A stretch of DNA of 64,000 nucleotides from Laguncularia racemosa (lineage: Eukaryota > Streptophyta > Magnoliopsida > Myrtales > Combretaceae), in the NCBI GenBank assembly GCA_037954665.1, contig JBBMOL010000066.1:1426001-1490000 (forward strand), given 5' to 3'. A model generated the notes under the pieces. It worked only from the letters and a program-made list of their open reading frames with translations, was not told the origin of the DNA and made no database searches. Numbering within the stretch: the stretch's first letter is position 1; each line of letters starts with the position of its first letter. Below are positions 11,210 to 23,757 of this stretch, in pieces. Position numbers and translations under genes: made by a program.

Positions 11210-12632
11210 GAGGAGAACAGGAGGAAGCCAGAGCAGGAAGAAACACGAAGAAAAAGTGAGAGAAAGAGAGAGAAATGAGTGAATCGGAGTACGCCGGAGG
11301 AACTTGAAGCCGAGACCATCGATCGGAGTTGGAGCAACCGCTAGGAGGCGATCTGGGAGTAAGCCACCACCACCATCGGATTCAGCACCCTCAAGAAGCT
11401 AGGATTCAACACTTCACCCGCCGCAAACGACCGCCGGAACGTCGTGAACGAGCCAATCCCGCCGCCGTCTCCGACATATCCGACCCGATCCAATCCGACC
11501 CGATTTGACCCGACAGATTTGACCCGCGCACCGACCCGGATCCAGGTAAATCGGATTTTTTCGGATTTTTTTATTTTAATTAATTTATTTGGTTTATTTA
11601 TTTATTCCGAATTTATTTATTTATTATTATTATTTTGTTAGCCATTTATTTATTTTTTTTTATTTTCAATAAATAGGAAAAATGTAGAAATTAGATTTTT
11701 CTAGAAGAAAAATGTAAAAAAAATAATAAAATAAATAAAATGTAAAAAAAATAATAAAAGAATAAAAAATAAAAAATAGAATAAAATAATAAAAAGATTA
11801 GGAAAAATAATAATAAAACTTTAGATTTCAAAATAGGATAGATAATAACTTAGGATAAAATGTTCTAGCATAAAAATTACAAAAATTTATAAAAATCACA
11901 AAAACTTATAAAAAATCACAAAAATCATAAAAATCATAAAAATTAATAAAAATTTAAAAATTATGAAAATAGAAGAAAAATTAAGTTTTAGCACCTAGAA
12001 AAATCTTTTTCTTCAAATAAATACAAAATTGATGTTTTCCCAAAAAAAAATCATTTTCAAAATAAAATCAAAGTTTAGGCTTAGAAATTTTTAGAAAAAC
12101 CCCAAAGACGTTAAGAACTTAAATCAAAAGAGTTTGCAAAATTAAAATTCATCAACAAATCTAAAGGTTTTTAGAAAAGCGAACTACGGCTTGTTTGATC
12201 CTGAATAGCAGGTACGTAGGCACCCATTCGGGTCAACCCCTAAAATAAAGAAAAATCATTTTCTCAAAATAATTCTCAAACATAATAAAAAGTAACAGAA
12301 ACACAAATGAAACACATTTCTAAAGATAAACAATTTTGGGAGATTAGGTGGTAACCGTAAAGGTTTTAATAGGTTAGCCTCCGGACTTAGAAGCTCTGGT
12401 TTTCCCTTTTCCTCTTTTCACGAAAACGAGAAGAGGAAAGAACGACGACTAGTGGTCCAAATTAAGACTAATCCGCTCCTTTAGTCTTAATTCAATTTTC
12501 CCAACAAACAGTTGGGTGGCGACTCCAAAAATCAAACGAAATTCCTAACTCAAGTCGAGGATCTAGATTAGATGAGCATAGGGTCTAGCTTAGATCGGAT
12601 TAGGAATGGGAATTCAAAAATTAGACTCGACA

Positions 12633-14990
12633 CTATCCAACACCAACCTCAAGTGTTCTTCATATTCCTCATTTCTTCTAGAGTATATTAAGATATCATC
12701 TATAAAGATGATCATAAACTTATTTAAGAAGTCTCTAAACTCCTTATCTTTCAAGTCCATAAAAGCTACAAGTGCATTGGTCAACTCGAAAGACATCACT
12801 AAAAATTCAAAATGTCCATATTGGGTCTCAAAGGTTGTCTTCTGGATATCCCCTTCCTTAATTCTCAGCTAGTGGTATCATAATCTCAAGTCGATCTTAG
12901 AGAATACTTGAGCTCCCTATAGCTAGTCAACCGGGTCATCTATCATGGGAAGATGATACTTGTTCTTGATAGTAACCTAGTTCAATTATCTGTAGTTAAT
13001 GCACAATCTCATACTTTCATTTTTCTTCTTAACAAAAAGGACTAGTACACCTTAAGGAGACGTACTAGGTCTTATGAAACCTTTATCTTGAAGATCTTGT
13101 AACTATTTCTTTAGCTCTTCTAATTCAACTGGCTTCATCTTGTATATTTCTTTTGATATTGGCATAGTACCCTGTACCAAATCAATGCTAAACTCGATCT
13201 CCCTAGCTGAGGGTAAATTAGGGAAGTCTTCCGAAACACATTTAGAGATTCTCTCACTACAGACACCATCTCCAACTTCATTTCTTCACTAGCTTCAATA
13301 GTCATAGCAATCGATATACTCTTTCCCCATAACTCATAAGTGGGTAATTCTATTGGTCTCTGTGCTTCTAACTTAAATTTAAAATGAATTCTCCCCAAGT
13401 GTGTTAAAGTGTACCACCATGTTATGGTAATCAATGGTGGCATGGTATTCTAACAACTAATCGACTCACAAGATAATATCAAACTCTACCATCTCTATAA
13501 TTAACAGATCTACTGGCATTACCTTACCTTGTATCTTTATTCTTACTTTTCTAGATTCTATCTAACATCCCTCTAACTCCTAAAGGAGTACTGACAGCTA
13601 AGTGATCATCTATATATTCAATAACCAATGCACAATCATATATAAATGATTCAGACACATAGGAAATAGAAGCACTAGTATCAAATAATGCATAAGCATC
13701 ACAAGCATGTACTTGAAGCGCACCTGCAATGGTGTCAATATCTGGGCGATCCTAGTGCTACTACTGCTGCTGAAGTGTAAGCACTTTGGTGGGAATCCAT
13801 TGTTTGAGGTCCCTTGTCTATAGCCTACCAGTCTGTACCCTTGTTGGAGGTCTTGTTGCTTATTGAGTTGGGGCTATCTATTTTCCTGACCGCCCCTAAT
13901 AACAGTCTACTATCTTATGTCCCCTCTGCTTACATACATGGCAAAATACCGGTAAGACTAACCATTCATTACAATGTCATCTTATATGTCGTGTCTATTG
14001 ATAAGAGAAACACACACTCTCTAGCCATTTGCAATCCCTTAGTTCATGGGGCCTATAACACCTGGTGCATTTGATTACAAGGGCTACTAAAGGAAGTGCC
14101 AAAGGCATTAGTCTAATATGTAAAGAAGTAGTTGTGGTTGCCTACGATCTACTTTGGAACATCTGAGGCCTCTTGCCCTTATCCTACATCATCATACTCA
14201 AGGTAGGTCTCTTACCTAAGGCTACCCCTACTTTATGGTTCAATTATTCCTCTGTTCTTCTTCTACTTTGTTCTAAAAACTTAACATTGTTGATCACTTC
14301 AGCATATGTGGTTAGCTAGAAGGATCCAACCTCATGTTGGAGACTTGGCTTTCATCTCCTCACAAATCTTCTTGCCCTAGATCTATCATCAGCATGGACC
14401 ATCTCAAGTAGGAATTGAATTAGGCAACTCAATTCTACCCCATATTCCTCTACTATTCTCCTCCCCTGTTCACAGTTATAATATTCATTCTTTATTTTGT
14501 CTCTAAAACTTCTAGGAAAATACCTCTGGTAGAATAGTTCCCTAAACCCCATCTACTTTACATATTCTTTTGCAAGCTTAGGAACTAATACCTACCATTT
14601 TGTTGCAGTTCCCTTCAGCATGAATGCACCATAGCCTACCTTCCTATCTTTAGGTACCTAGAAGGTAACAAATGTCTTCTCAATTTCCTACATCTAATTT
14701 TTTGCTTCAATTAGGTCATCCACTCTAGGATTGAATTCTTTTTCCACCCTAATAAACCTATCAAAGCTGATTGGTTCTTCTGCAACTCTATTATATGGGA
14801 CATTTTGGGCTTTCTGTTGCTATGTTAACAATCCTACTAGGCTGTTCACGGTTTATAGAAATTAGGCTATTTGGTATGCTACTTGTCCCTAACCCTCTTG
14901 TGGCTGCTGACCATGGATGTTCTACTCATTTAGGTTGCTATGCCTAGCACCCCTTGATGAGCTTGATCTAGTAATTCTCCTTAGAGGCAT
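12633..14990 (-). pseudogene. Tekay-like gag-protease-RT, 5' half
   Basis: Read on the minus strand. A likely start at 14990 gives MPLRRITRSSSSRGARHSN, a basic gag start typical of this lineage. The open piece 14552-14352 is the retrotransposon gag domain (LFYQRYFPRSFRDKIKNEYY, then a VEEY block). The protease region near 13700-13400 is badly broken. The pre-RT segment at 13443-13135 contains a recognisable VVRESLNVF-like block, and 12799-12633 holds MIIFIDDILIYSRRNEEYEE, the RT catalytic box with both aspartates present. The solo LTR begins just after this, cutting RT in two. Numerous stops and frameshifts make it non-coding today. Confidence 0.8.
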
Positions 14991-15104
14991 TCTGTTTGAG
15001 AGGAGGTAACCAGATAGACTCGAGAGATTGCAAATATAAATAATGATAACAATAAAATGGATTACTAAACAAAAGCAATTGTCCTATAGCTTCACCCACT
15101 CTCT

Positions 15105-15124
15105 TCATATCTCACTGCCTAATA
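15105..15124 (-). other. Probable decayed primer-binding site of the Tekay-like element
   Basis: On the minus strand, directly inside the 5' LTR, TGTATTAGGCAGTGAG resembles the tRNA-iMet primer site (TGGTATCAGAGC) with several changes. Its position is as expected, but the match is weak. Confidence 0.35.
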
Positions 15125-16956
15125 CATTAAGGCTCTTAACCACCATATACTACTAAATCTGCATTTTCTATTAGTCACAATCAAAGTGACATTTGATAAT
15201 ATAACAAATGTCTCAATTAAATCCCATCAACGATCTGCATATTGCTTCAAAGAGCTCTAGAATATATTAATTTAAATTACTCTAGATATCATTTATTCTA
15301 AATACTCAAATTCTCAAATATCAAAATAAGATATATCACTGTTTCAAAGGCTTTAGAAGATTATTCCTCACTTAATCATCATAATAGTAAAAGAAATTTA
15401 CATCATCCCCTTCTTGCACATTTGACCTTAGGTCCTCGTCATAGGTAGCGTATTCATTTGTGCTAGTAACTAAAAAAAAAAAAAAGCAATCCTTAAGGGT
15501 GAGTTAACGCCTAGTATGTATAAGCCATAACACGCATGCATGATCAAACATAAGTTAAGTCATATGCATCAATGTAAACATCAAAATAACACAATAGGTT
15601 ATTATTTCATTTAGTCCACAGAATAATAATGGGGTTCTCATGGCTCTACCAAACCATATATATATATACTTAATACATAGTATGGTATTGGGAACTATCA
15701 CTATGAGCCCCAACACCCATAAGTCCTTAAACCTACCCTAATCATTTCCATGTATGACTCCACTAGGAACAGCATCACACAATAATCATTGGGGTTTTCC
15801 TTAAGGATTTCCATTACAAGTCCTTAGGCCGAGTCAAGCACAACCAACAACTTACTTAATATAATCCATTATAAGTTATTCCAATTTACAACTATCTTAA
15901 CAATCACAAGAAACAACAAAGGTTACATGTACATAAAAACATACTATTAAGCATGACTTGTCCTTGATTAATAGCTAGATCGAAATTTTCAAAAGGTAAA
16001 TAATTCACTCCTAGTACTAGTCTATTTATCATCCAAGTTACTCAATTCTATTCACTTAATCGTTATATGATTCTTTCTCTTACTCTTTTGAAAATTCTAG
16101 GGTTTTACTAGGTTTTTAGGTTAAATGGAAATTCAAATAGATAGAAAATAAATCAACTAGAGCAATGTCTTTAAGTACACGACCATGCATTAGACTTTAT
16201 ATTTTAGCATAGTTGGATACATGGTTGTGTATTGTGGTCATGTATCTTTTTGTGTATTTTGGTATGTTAGCATACTTAGGTACATGGTCATGTATTTGGC
16301 TGTGTAACGTTATGTGAATTTCCATTATTTGACATGTTCAAGTACATATGCATGCCCTTTTGTCTAAGTACCTTTTTGTACACAATGTGTATTTCTACAT
16401 GGGCAAATATACGAGCATATACTTGACCATGTACTATGCTATTCCACATGAACTGGTTTTCCTTTTTTTTCAATTCATTCCTCAACTTAAATTCTATGAT
16501 CCTAAGTTTAATTGGATCTTAAATTTTGCTAATCCTAATACATTATGTGGATTGATGTACTTACTTGTCTCAATTTGTGATTCGAACCCTCAATTGCTTG
16601 ATTTTGTGCCCATTCCACCCTGTTTCTTGATTCGAATTCTATCAATGATGTTATAAAAATTTTCTTAATTCACGATTCCATCATCAGAACAATAACTTGA
16701 TCATTAGAATCCTTTACTTGATGAAATCGAATTAGTCCTTGTCGTTGTTCACTAGGTCACCTTAAAGGTACTTGAGAGTGTCTTTTTGTCTGCTATTATG
16801 CAAATGATGAAAAGGGTTCACTAGGTCAAGGTAGGGTTTATATATCTCGGCCATGAAAAGACCGAATTGCCCCTGTATCTTTATAATAATTACATATTTG
16901 TCCTTAGCTTTGTATTTTAATAATATTAGATACTTATATATTTCCAAGTGTTTACA
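15125..16956 (-). repeat. 5' LTR of the Tekay-like element
   Basis: About 1.83 kb, partner of 6417-8231. Its plus-strand left end reads CATTAAGG where the partner has TGTTAAAG, so that terminus has decayed. Its right end TTTACA matches the partner's. Differences are spread along the repeat and many are transitions, as expected for an old, methylated copy. Open frames at 16348-16656 and nearby are LTR sequence. Confidence 0.78.
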
Positions 16957-19900
16957 TTAGACAAGCAAAATGGTTTAATATATAGTTGTATAATCATATA
17001 TGATTGATTCAAGATATAGAAATATAGAGACACGATCACATGTGTAAACTCATAGTTAGTTTGAACTATGAAGATCTTTACTGGAACATTGGGTTGATTA
17101 ATGAACATAGTTACTTATTCCTTAATCTATACAAGTTATGTCTCAACGACTATACTGGAGACCTAAAGGATAACATATAATGGTAAGAATTATGGGATTG
17201 AACCTTTAATGGCTAGAGGCTAATGGAAGTTAGATCTAACTATTTGCAATTGATTAGTTTTATTTAGAGTAGGAATTAATTGGAAAATTAAGTTGCCCTT
17301 ACAAACTAGAGATTAATAAATGAGATTAATTTTTTATATAATGAAAATTTGACACTATCACAAGAGGCCCAATCTATGTGAAGTGATGCCAAGCTCATTG
17401 ATAAGAGAGGTATTTGTATAGCCTTGTTTATTTGATTAAATACAAATGTATATGCATATAGGTACATATGTGGAGGTAACTAAAGGTGTGAGAAGTAAGC
17501 ATTTTAAGCGAATGATTCATATTAAGAGACGTTCAAGTGGTCATTGTGGATGTGAGCCAATCCATCTAGATCATCTAATGGCTCACATTCTATTAATCAC
17601 TCATGTAAGTGCGGAAAACACACATATAACTAATAAAAGTTATTTGTGTTTTCTTACTTTCTTATTTTTAAAATATCAAGCAAATGCATTATGTAAATAA
17701 ATAATTCTAGAATGTGATATCACTAACTCTCTCTTTTCTACCCAATGCATGTCATAATACTTATCTCTCTCTCTCTCCATCTAATTAATCAACCTAGGGT
17801 TAGAAATTAATAATTTTGAGAAAACTATTAGTTTAAATTAGGAATTCTCATGGTCTAAGAAGATAATAAGTAAATTAAATAATAATTAATTGGTTGCATT
17901 AGTAGTTAAGGGGATTCAATATTCAAGTGCCAGTTTTTGTCATTAGTTATTTCTTATTCTATGTTCTAATATTTTTTAGTTTCTTGTTTATCTTTAGTTC
18001 TGTTTTATAGTTAGTTTAACAATTTGATTTCACCAATTAGATAATAGGGAAAAGGTAATTACTAGTACTTATAGTCCCTATGAGATTGATACTTGATATT
18101 AAAATCCACTATAATATAATATCAATAAGTGCACTTGCCTATAGGTCTTATGATAGAGGATTAGACCAATATTATTATATCATTTCTTATATTGTCTAAT
18201 TTACATTTCTAACTAACTAAAACTAGAAAAACTGAAAAGGTTGGGTAAAAACTTTACATCTAATTACTTCTCTTAATCCATAAATTTTGTGTAAGTGAGA
18301 ATTCAAAGGTTTCTTTATTTAGAAAATCTAATTCCAATTTAGTCTTATTCAGATTAACTCACACATCAAATCATATATAATTGAAATTAATTAAGTGAGA
18401 TTGTTCTTAGTGTTATACCATAGGAGTTTAGCATAGTATTGGTGGTATACTATGGGTACTTAGTGTTAGTTTCATGGTATATGAAGTTTGTAGTGGTGGT
18501 ACTATGATGTCCTTGGTGGTTTGGGACCTTATCAACTCTTTTTGTGAAAAGATTACATACATTGTAATCTTGAGTTAGTGTTCCTACATTAATTAGCTAT
18601 TGTATAATCTAAATACTTAATTAATGATGTTATGATATGTTTGATATTATATGATGTTTATATTTATGCTATTTCATGGATTAAACTATTGGTTTTAAGG
18701 TAATAAAATCAATTGATTCTATTAAAAAATTTCAAAATCCAAGCTTTTGCCTTATCTAAAATGTCAACAAAGAAATACAAAATGGATTTTGATTTAAAAC
18801 AAGAAATTAATGGATGATTAATGCATAGAGACTAAAGTATGATGCTGTAATCTTAATTATCAATTAGCTTATATTTGAACTGTATTAGAAGATTGAATCA
18901 ATTTAGAGTTTAAAATATTAAATATGATGTTAAAATTTGAACTTAACATATGAGAATTAGGTTCTCTTTGAGAAAAAACCCATTTCAATCAATTGAAATT
19001 GTATTTAGTTATAAATTGGAGCAAGGGAAGAAGTTCTTAATATCTAAGTTGTTTGGTTTACAAAATTGGGAAAAGATTGATTAAGCTTCATTGGTAAGTT
19101 AAGATTTTATGTGTGAGGTTATTTGGTCAATTGAGCTAAAGAACGGCTAACTAAACTATCTCAATTAAAAGGTTCAAGTTCTAACTTCAAAAGGTTAACT
19201 AAGCTTAAGAATGACTAATGAAATTATGCAGGTTGTAAGAATATTCTTATGGAGGAATGGTTAATCGAAAACCTTGTTTTATATGTTTTTTTAATCTTTT
19301 TATTTAAGAGGGGCCATACCTCTTACTCTTTGATCTAGATCAACTTCATACTTATAGTATTGGCATTGGTTGGTAAGTTACTAGCCTTATGGTCTTTATC
19401 TTTTGGATGATGTTTAGCTACATTATTTTAACTTAGTAACATTTTTCCCTTTTATTATTATATGCATGCTAATGAACCTACAAATGGTTGATCAAATTAT
19501 GAATGCTAAATGTTGCTTAATGCTTAAATACATGCTATGAAATGTTCACTCCAAACATAGGGTAGTGTATGCCAAAAATGGATTAGCTAATGTTGGTCAT
19601 CTAAGTAGGTTGGGATGTTGGGATGAAAAAATGGGGTAGTATTACAATGTAGGTCATTAGATGGCTCTTGCTTAATGTAGGATATGATACACATGTTGTG
19701 GATCGATTAATAGTGCCCATTTAAGTAAGCTAGACAATCGAAACAAAGCATTTAGGATAATATATTTTCCTTAAGGCTCTTTAAGGGTTGATAGGTTATG
19801 AGACTAACTATAGATGCTTGTCATGAGTTGGAAGCTCAATGATAATTGTAACCTTGAGCACCTGTCACCTAATGTAGGATAAGATACAAGGCTATGTGCT

Positions 19901-20497
19901 AATTACAAATGATTAGATTGATCAAGAAATCAGAATGAATTGATTATTACGTTTCAATTGTGAATAGAATAATCCTGTGATGAATATGTATCAATAGTTA
20001 TTTGTTTACTTTAGATTGCATTAGATATGGTATTTGGACTATACGTGTGTTTGTTATCTAGTTGAGCATGATTTTTCATTGGAAATTATGCTTACAAACC
20101 TATAAATTTTAAGTGATGACTTCTACTTTAGATGATATGGCATGATTATGGATTTGAAGCTTTGGTTCTTAGAGTATTATGGTTATTATTGTTTTGGTGA
20201 ACTTTAGACATGCTAAATTGACCTTATTAAATTTTATTGTTTTTTTTTTAATTTGTGGAGGAATGAGATTGGTTAAGTTAACATAGGATGCTTATTTTAG
20301 ATTTCCTAAGTTTTGCCTTAGAATGGGTAAACTTTTTAATGTAGTTGTAATTGCAAGTTAACTTTAACCCCTTAGTGATATAAACCCTAGATATTTGTGG
20401 AGATGGATATTTGTTGTTTACATATAATTGATGACTAGTTACATAGTATGGTAATGCTAGTTTGGGATGATTGTTCAGATTACATGGTCCTATGGGC
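16957..20497. other. AT-rich intergenic DNA, possibly old LTR sequence
   Basis: I find no gene here. A short CT-rich microsatellite lies near 17764-17778. Between about 18960 and 20450 the text has the feel of a very old gypsy LTR, with short repeated phrases such as AATGTAGGATA near 19674 and 19872, but no terminal pair, TSD or coding partner was found. The open frame 17446-17700 has no recognisable motif. Confidence 0.3.
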
Positions 20498-20505
20498 CAT
20501 ATCAT

Positions 20506-20690
20506 GGAGGAATGTTCTTAAATAATATATATATTTTTAAAAAATTGCGAAATAGCATACTCGAGAAAATAATTTCAAAAATAGGTCGCAAAAGCGTAGA
20601 TCGTTTTTGCACCTTCAGTATAATTTGTATTGAAGGCATAGACCATGCCTGTGCCTTCAATAAATTACTCTAACATTTTTTTTTTTGCAT
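20506..20690 (+). repeat. Left terminal inverted repeat
   Basis: Pairs with 22030-22211. The inner half contains a short hairpin, CCTTCA (about 20612) against TGAAGG (about 20631), and a second copy of the CCTTCA word near 20655. Confidence 0.7.
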
Positions 20691-22029
20691 CATCCCTACT
20701 GTCCAATAATTTTATAGAATAATGCAAATCTATAAAAATTATTACAAAGTGACACTGCAAATTTACATAATATCACAACATGTGAACCAAAATGTGTAGA
20801 AAAAAAATTTGCATTGATAGTTTGTATTATAAATGCAAATCTTTAGTTTCTTGATTCGTTATTCAAACATCTCTATTTCTTCTTTCATTCTTCTTCTTCC
20901 TCCCTAATTTGTGCTTTTTGTTTACTTAATTTCTAATTTATGCAGGTTTAATTTGTACATCTATAAGTATAGGAATATCAATAGGATATATTTCTATATG
21001 TTTAGCTTCCCATAGTTTGTATGTTTTTTTCTATTATGTTACTTTTCGTTAATCCATATAAAATAAAATGCAATCATTTGTAGTCTACCATTTTTATTAA
21101 AATACAGTAGTTGTTAATTAATCGTTAATATGTCATTAATTAACATTAGAAAATTAATGACATAAAAAATTCTTATTAATTGTAAATGACATGTCTTGGG
21201 TTGTTGTTGTGAAAATTATTGATATATTCCAACTTGTTGACATGTTCCAATAGTAACTGATTCCCACACACCGTAAGATCGTAGGACGTCAACGACCCCA
21301 AAATCAGGTCGAGGCACATAAATATCCATCATATGACCAACAGTTCCCATCGGATTCCAGTGTGATGTACAATGGCTCAGCTCTAATGTGTAGCACATAC
21401 ATTACACCACATTGTTATTCTATTAGTGGCCCTATCCCTACACTACTTACTCCACATAAGAGATGTTCTAATAAAGAACCAATCTATCGAGAATGTATCA
21501 AGGTGAATCTTCGCAGCATGTTACGGAGTGGAGTCTAGTGCCTCCCTAAAACTTCGACGATACCCCTTAGTACCATCCAACACAGTAGTCACAAGCTCCT
21601 CCTATTCCATATCTAAGGCCGTCAAGAGAGCCCATAAACATATTTGCCTGGTTAGTTAGATAATTCACTAGAGGAAAGAATAATAAGGGATATGATTTTA
21701 TTTTTTCTTATTTATTTAATATGTATATCTTTTATTGAATTTTTTAGTTAATGTAAATTAATATGTGAAATCGATAAATTTATTAACATTATCTAATAAA
21801 TTATTTATGGAAATTAACATTTTCTAATGAATTTATTAACATTATCTAATAAATTAGCATCATTTTTTTTCTTTTTCTTTTTTGCGTACTATAAAATAAA
21901 GTATAAAGGGGTGCAAATTTTTTTAATAAATTTTAAATTTATGAAAATTATTTTTTGTTATTCTTTTTGTAAACTTTTAATTTTTTAAAACAAAAAAAAT
22001 TAATTTGAGAAATTTATTTTTCTTTACAT

Positions 22030-22211
22030 GATTTTTCATAAGAAAAAAAATTGTACTGAAGGAGCAGATCGTGTTTGTGCTTTCAATTTTACAAAATTAT
22101 CAAAATTGAAGGTGCATTCCAGATTCGTGCATTTGTGACTTATTTTTGGAATAATTTTTCGAAGTATGTTATTTCGTAATTTTTAAAAATATTATTTAAG
22201 AGCATTCCTCC
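22030..22211 (-). repeat. Right terminal inverted repeat
   Basis: Reverse complement of the left terminal repeat, with small indels. It contains the near-palindrome CTTTCAATTTT...AAAATTGAAGG (about 22079-22111), so each end could fold on itself. Confidence 0.7.
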
Positions 22212-22372
22212 CATATTATGAATTTATACATTGTGTAAGGGTCTTAGGCATAATAGTTCATATGACATATTTTTATTAATCGTTTTGCAAATTTAGCATG
22301 CCATACAAGAAATTTAGACATATTCTTTACAAACATTTAAACTTTTATAAGATTCTATTTTTTATTATTCAA

Positions 22373-23757
22373 TGTTAAAATTTCTAGATAAAAGTTTTGA
22401 TGATAACAAAAAGAGTTATGTTATTTATAACATTTTTATTTAAGTAACACAAATAAAAATTTATTGGAAGCTTAATTGTAAAAGAATAAGTACATGGATA
22501 ATATATATTGAGAGATGGTTTAAAAACAAGTAAGTAAAGGATGGATATGAATTTGTGGACAGATAGTTAAAGTTGGAGGAAATCAAAATTAGCATGAATT
22601 TATTATTGGAAGCTATTAGAATCTGATCTAGCTAATACAAAATCTACCAAAAATCAAAAGAACTAAAAGCATTGTATATAAAGAGAGAATTGGTTTAGAT
22701 TATTAGAACCTGACTATTGGAATCTAAACAAAAAGCCATTTTTGAATATAGATATAGAATGGTTAATCAAAGTTAATTGTCGAAAAGTATAAGTTATAAA
22801 AGTTGAATTCAAGACCTACCTCCATTAGTCGAATATATTTGGATAATATATTTGACTAATTCTAATAAAGTGGGATTTAAGTATCATGGTAATGTTATTT
22901 CATGTAGATTAGTTAGAGTTTAAAGTATAAACCATAAAGGAAAGTAATTTATTGCCACAAAGATATAAAAAGAAAATTATAAGATATTTACAAGATGATT
23001 ATCATCTATTAATATACTTGATATTAATCACAACCAATTATTTTCTATCATCAACAAGGGAACAAAGCAAGAATTTTATATTATCGAGGCATTTTTGGGT
23101 CAAAATTGGAGAACTAAAGTTGGATATAAGGAGAATCAAGAGGTTAAGATAAAAAAGGATTGAATCGAGGACTTAAATTCAATAATCCACAATTGATCAT
23201 TGAAATGTAGCTATAAATACACCTCATCTATTCTTAGTAGAAGACTCAAAATATATGAAACAATATGAGATACAAAGCATCCTTAGCAATCAAGCTAATC
23301 AAGTCTCATTTCTAATGTATTTTAATTAAGCACAAAACTTGTTGAGAAGTTAAATTTTATTGTCCTTATGGTTGTATTCTTTTTTAGAAGTTATAGTTGT
23401 GATTACAAGGTAACATTTGTTCATTGTAGTCTGTAGAATAGTTTGTGGTGAAGTTAGATAGGCAGAGTAATGAGTAATTATACCAATTGTTGATAGATTC
23501 TTGTAACTCTCAATGTTTTGATTTTTGATATAGTAGAACAACTAGTAAAGACAGTCGAATTATAAGTGGAGGCTAAAAGAGCAAACCAACATATAAAGCA
23601 GAACCACTTTAAATTCTCTTGTTTAATCTTCTTGTCCCCACACTTTTAATTTTTTTTATATTTATTTATTTCTACTGCTATTCTTATTGTTTTTTACCTC
23701 ATTAATAATTTAAAACAATTAATTCACCCCCTCTTGATTGCTAATTTGAGACCAAAA
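22373..23757 (+). mobile_element. Solo LTR of the Sirevirus-like copia family
   Basis: 1385 bp starting TGTTAAAATTTCTAG and ending near GAGACCAAAA. It is flanked by a perfect TTCAA duplication at 22368-22372 and 23758-23762. It shares several blocks in order with the LTRs at 42139-43716 and 59801-61415: TTTTGATGATAACAAAA near the start, a CTAATAAAGTGGGATTTA-like block in the middle, and CACCCCCTCTTGATT just before the end. No internal region is present. The terminal CCAAAA replaces the CCAACA seen at 61415. Confidence 0.82.

Larger units (their letters stand above)
10503..12632 (+). mobile_element. Solo LTR of a Tat-like gypsy family, inserted in the Tekay-like RT
   Basis: 2130 bp beginning TGTAAACACCCCATTTTTGCC and ending ATTAGACTCGACA. 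It is flanked by a perfect 5-bp duplication, CTATC at 10498-10502 and at 12633-12637. Start and end match the LTRs at 28530-30397 and 35886-37721, so it belongs to the same family, but it is about 270 bp longer and much more GC-rich between 10780 and 11560. A TATA box sits at 11202-11209. No internal region is present, so this is a solo LTR left by LTR-LTR recombination. It splits the host element's RT between the FIDD block and the thumb. Open frames such as 10742-11044 and 11444-11641 lie in LTR sequence and are not supported as genes. Confidence 0.9.
6417..16956 (-). mobile_element. Ty3/gypsy chromovirus (Tekay-like) LTR retrotransposon, old and interrupted
   Basis: Two related direct repeats (6417-8231 and 15125-16956) enclose minus-strand gag, protease, reverse transcriptase, RNase H, integrase and a C-terminal chromodomain-like tail. 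That order defines Ty3/gypsy chromoviruses, and the tail suggests the Tekay/Del lineage. The element lies on the minus strand, so its 5' LTR is the right-hand repeat. The polypurine tract and LTR start near 8231 are clear. No convincing 5-bp target duplication was found: AGATA on the left against TTAGA on the right. The reading frame is broken by many stops and frameshifts, and a Tat-like solo LTR interrupts it at 10503-12632. The LTRs differ at well over one base in ten by eye, so the insertion is old. Confidence 0.85.
20506..22211. mobile_element. Non-autonomous DNA transposon with long terminal inverted repeats
   Basis: The left end GGAGGAATGTTCTTAAATAA (20506 on) is the reverse complement, with scattered changes, of the right end finishing CATTCCTCC at 22211. 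The inverted similarity continues for about 180 bp on both sides. It is flanked by an 8-bp duplication with one mismatch: CATATCAT at 20498-20505 and CATATTAT at 22212-22219. The 1.7 kb element has no transposase I can recognise. An open minus-strand piece (21398-21216) is in non-repetitive internal sequence and may be a captured or decayed ORF. TIRs of this length resemble Mutator-like elements, but an 8-bp TSD fits hAT better than the 9 bp of Mutator, so the superfamily is left open. Confidence 0.75.
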
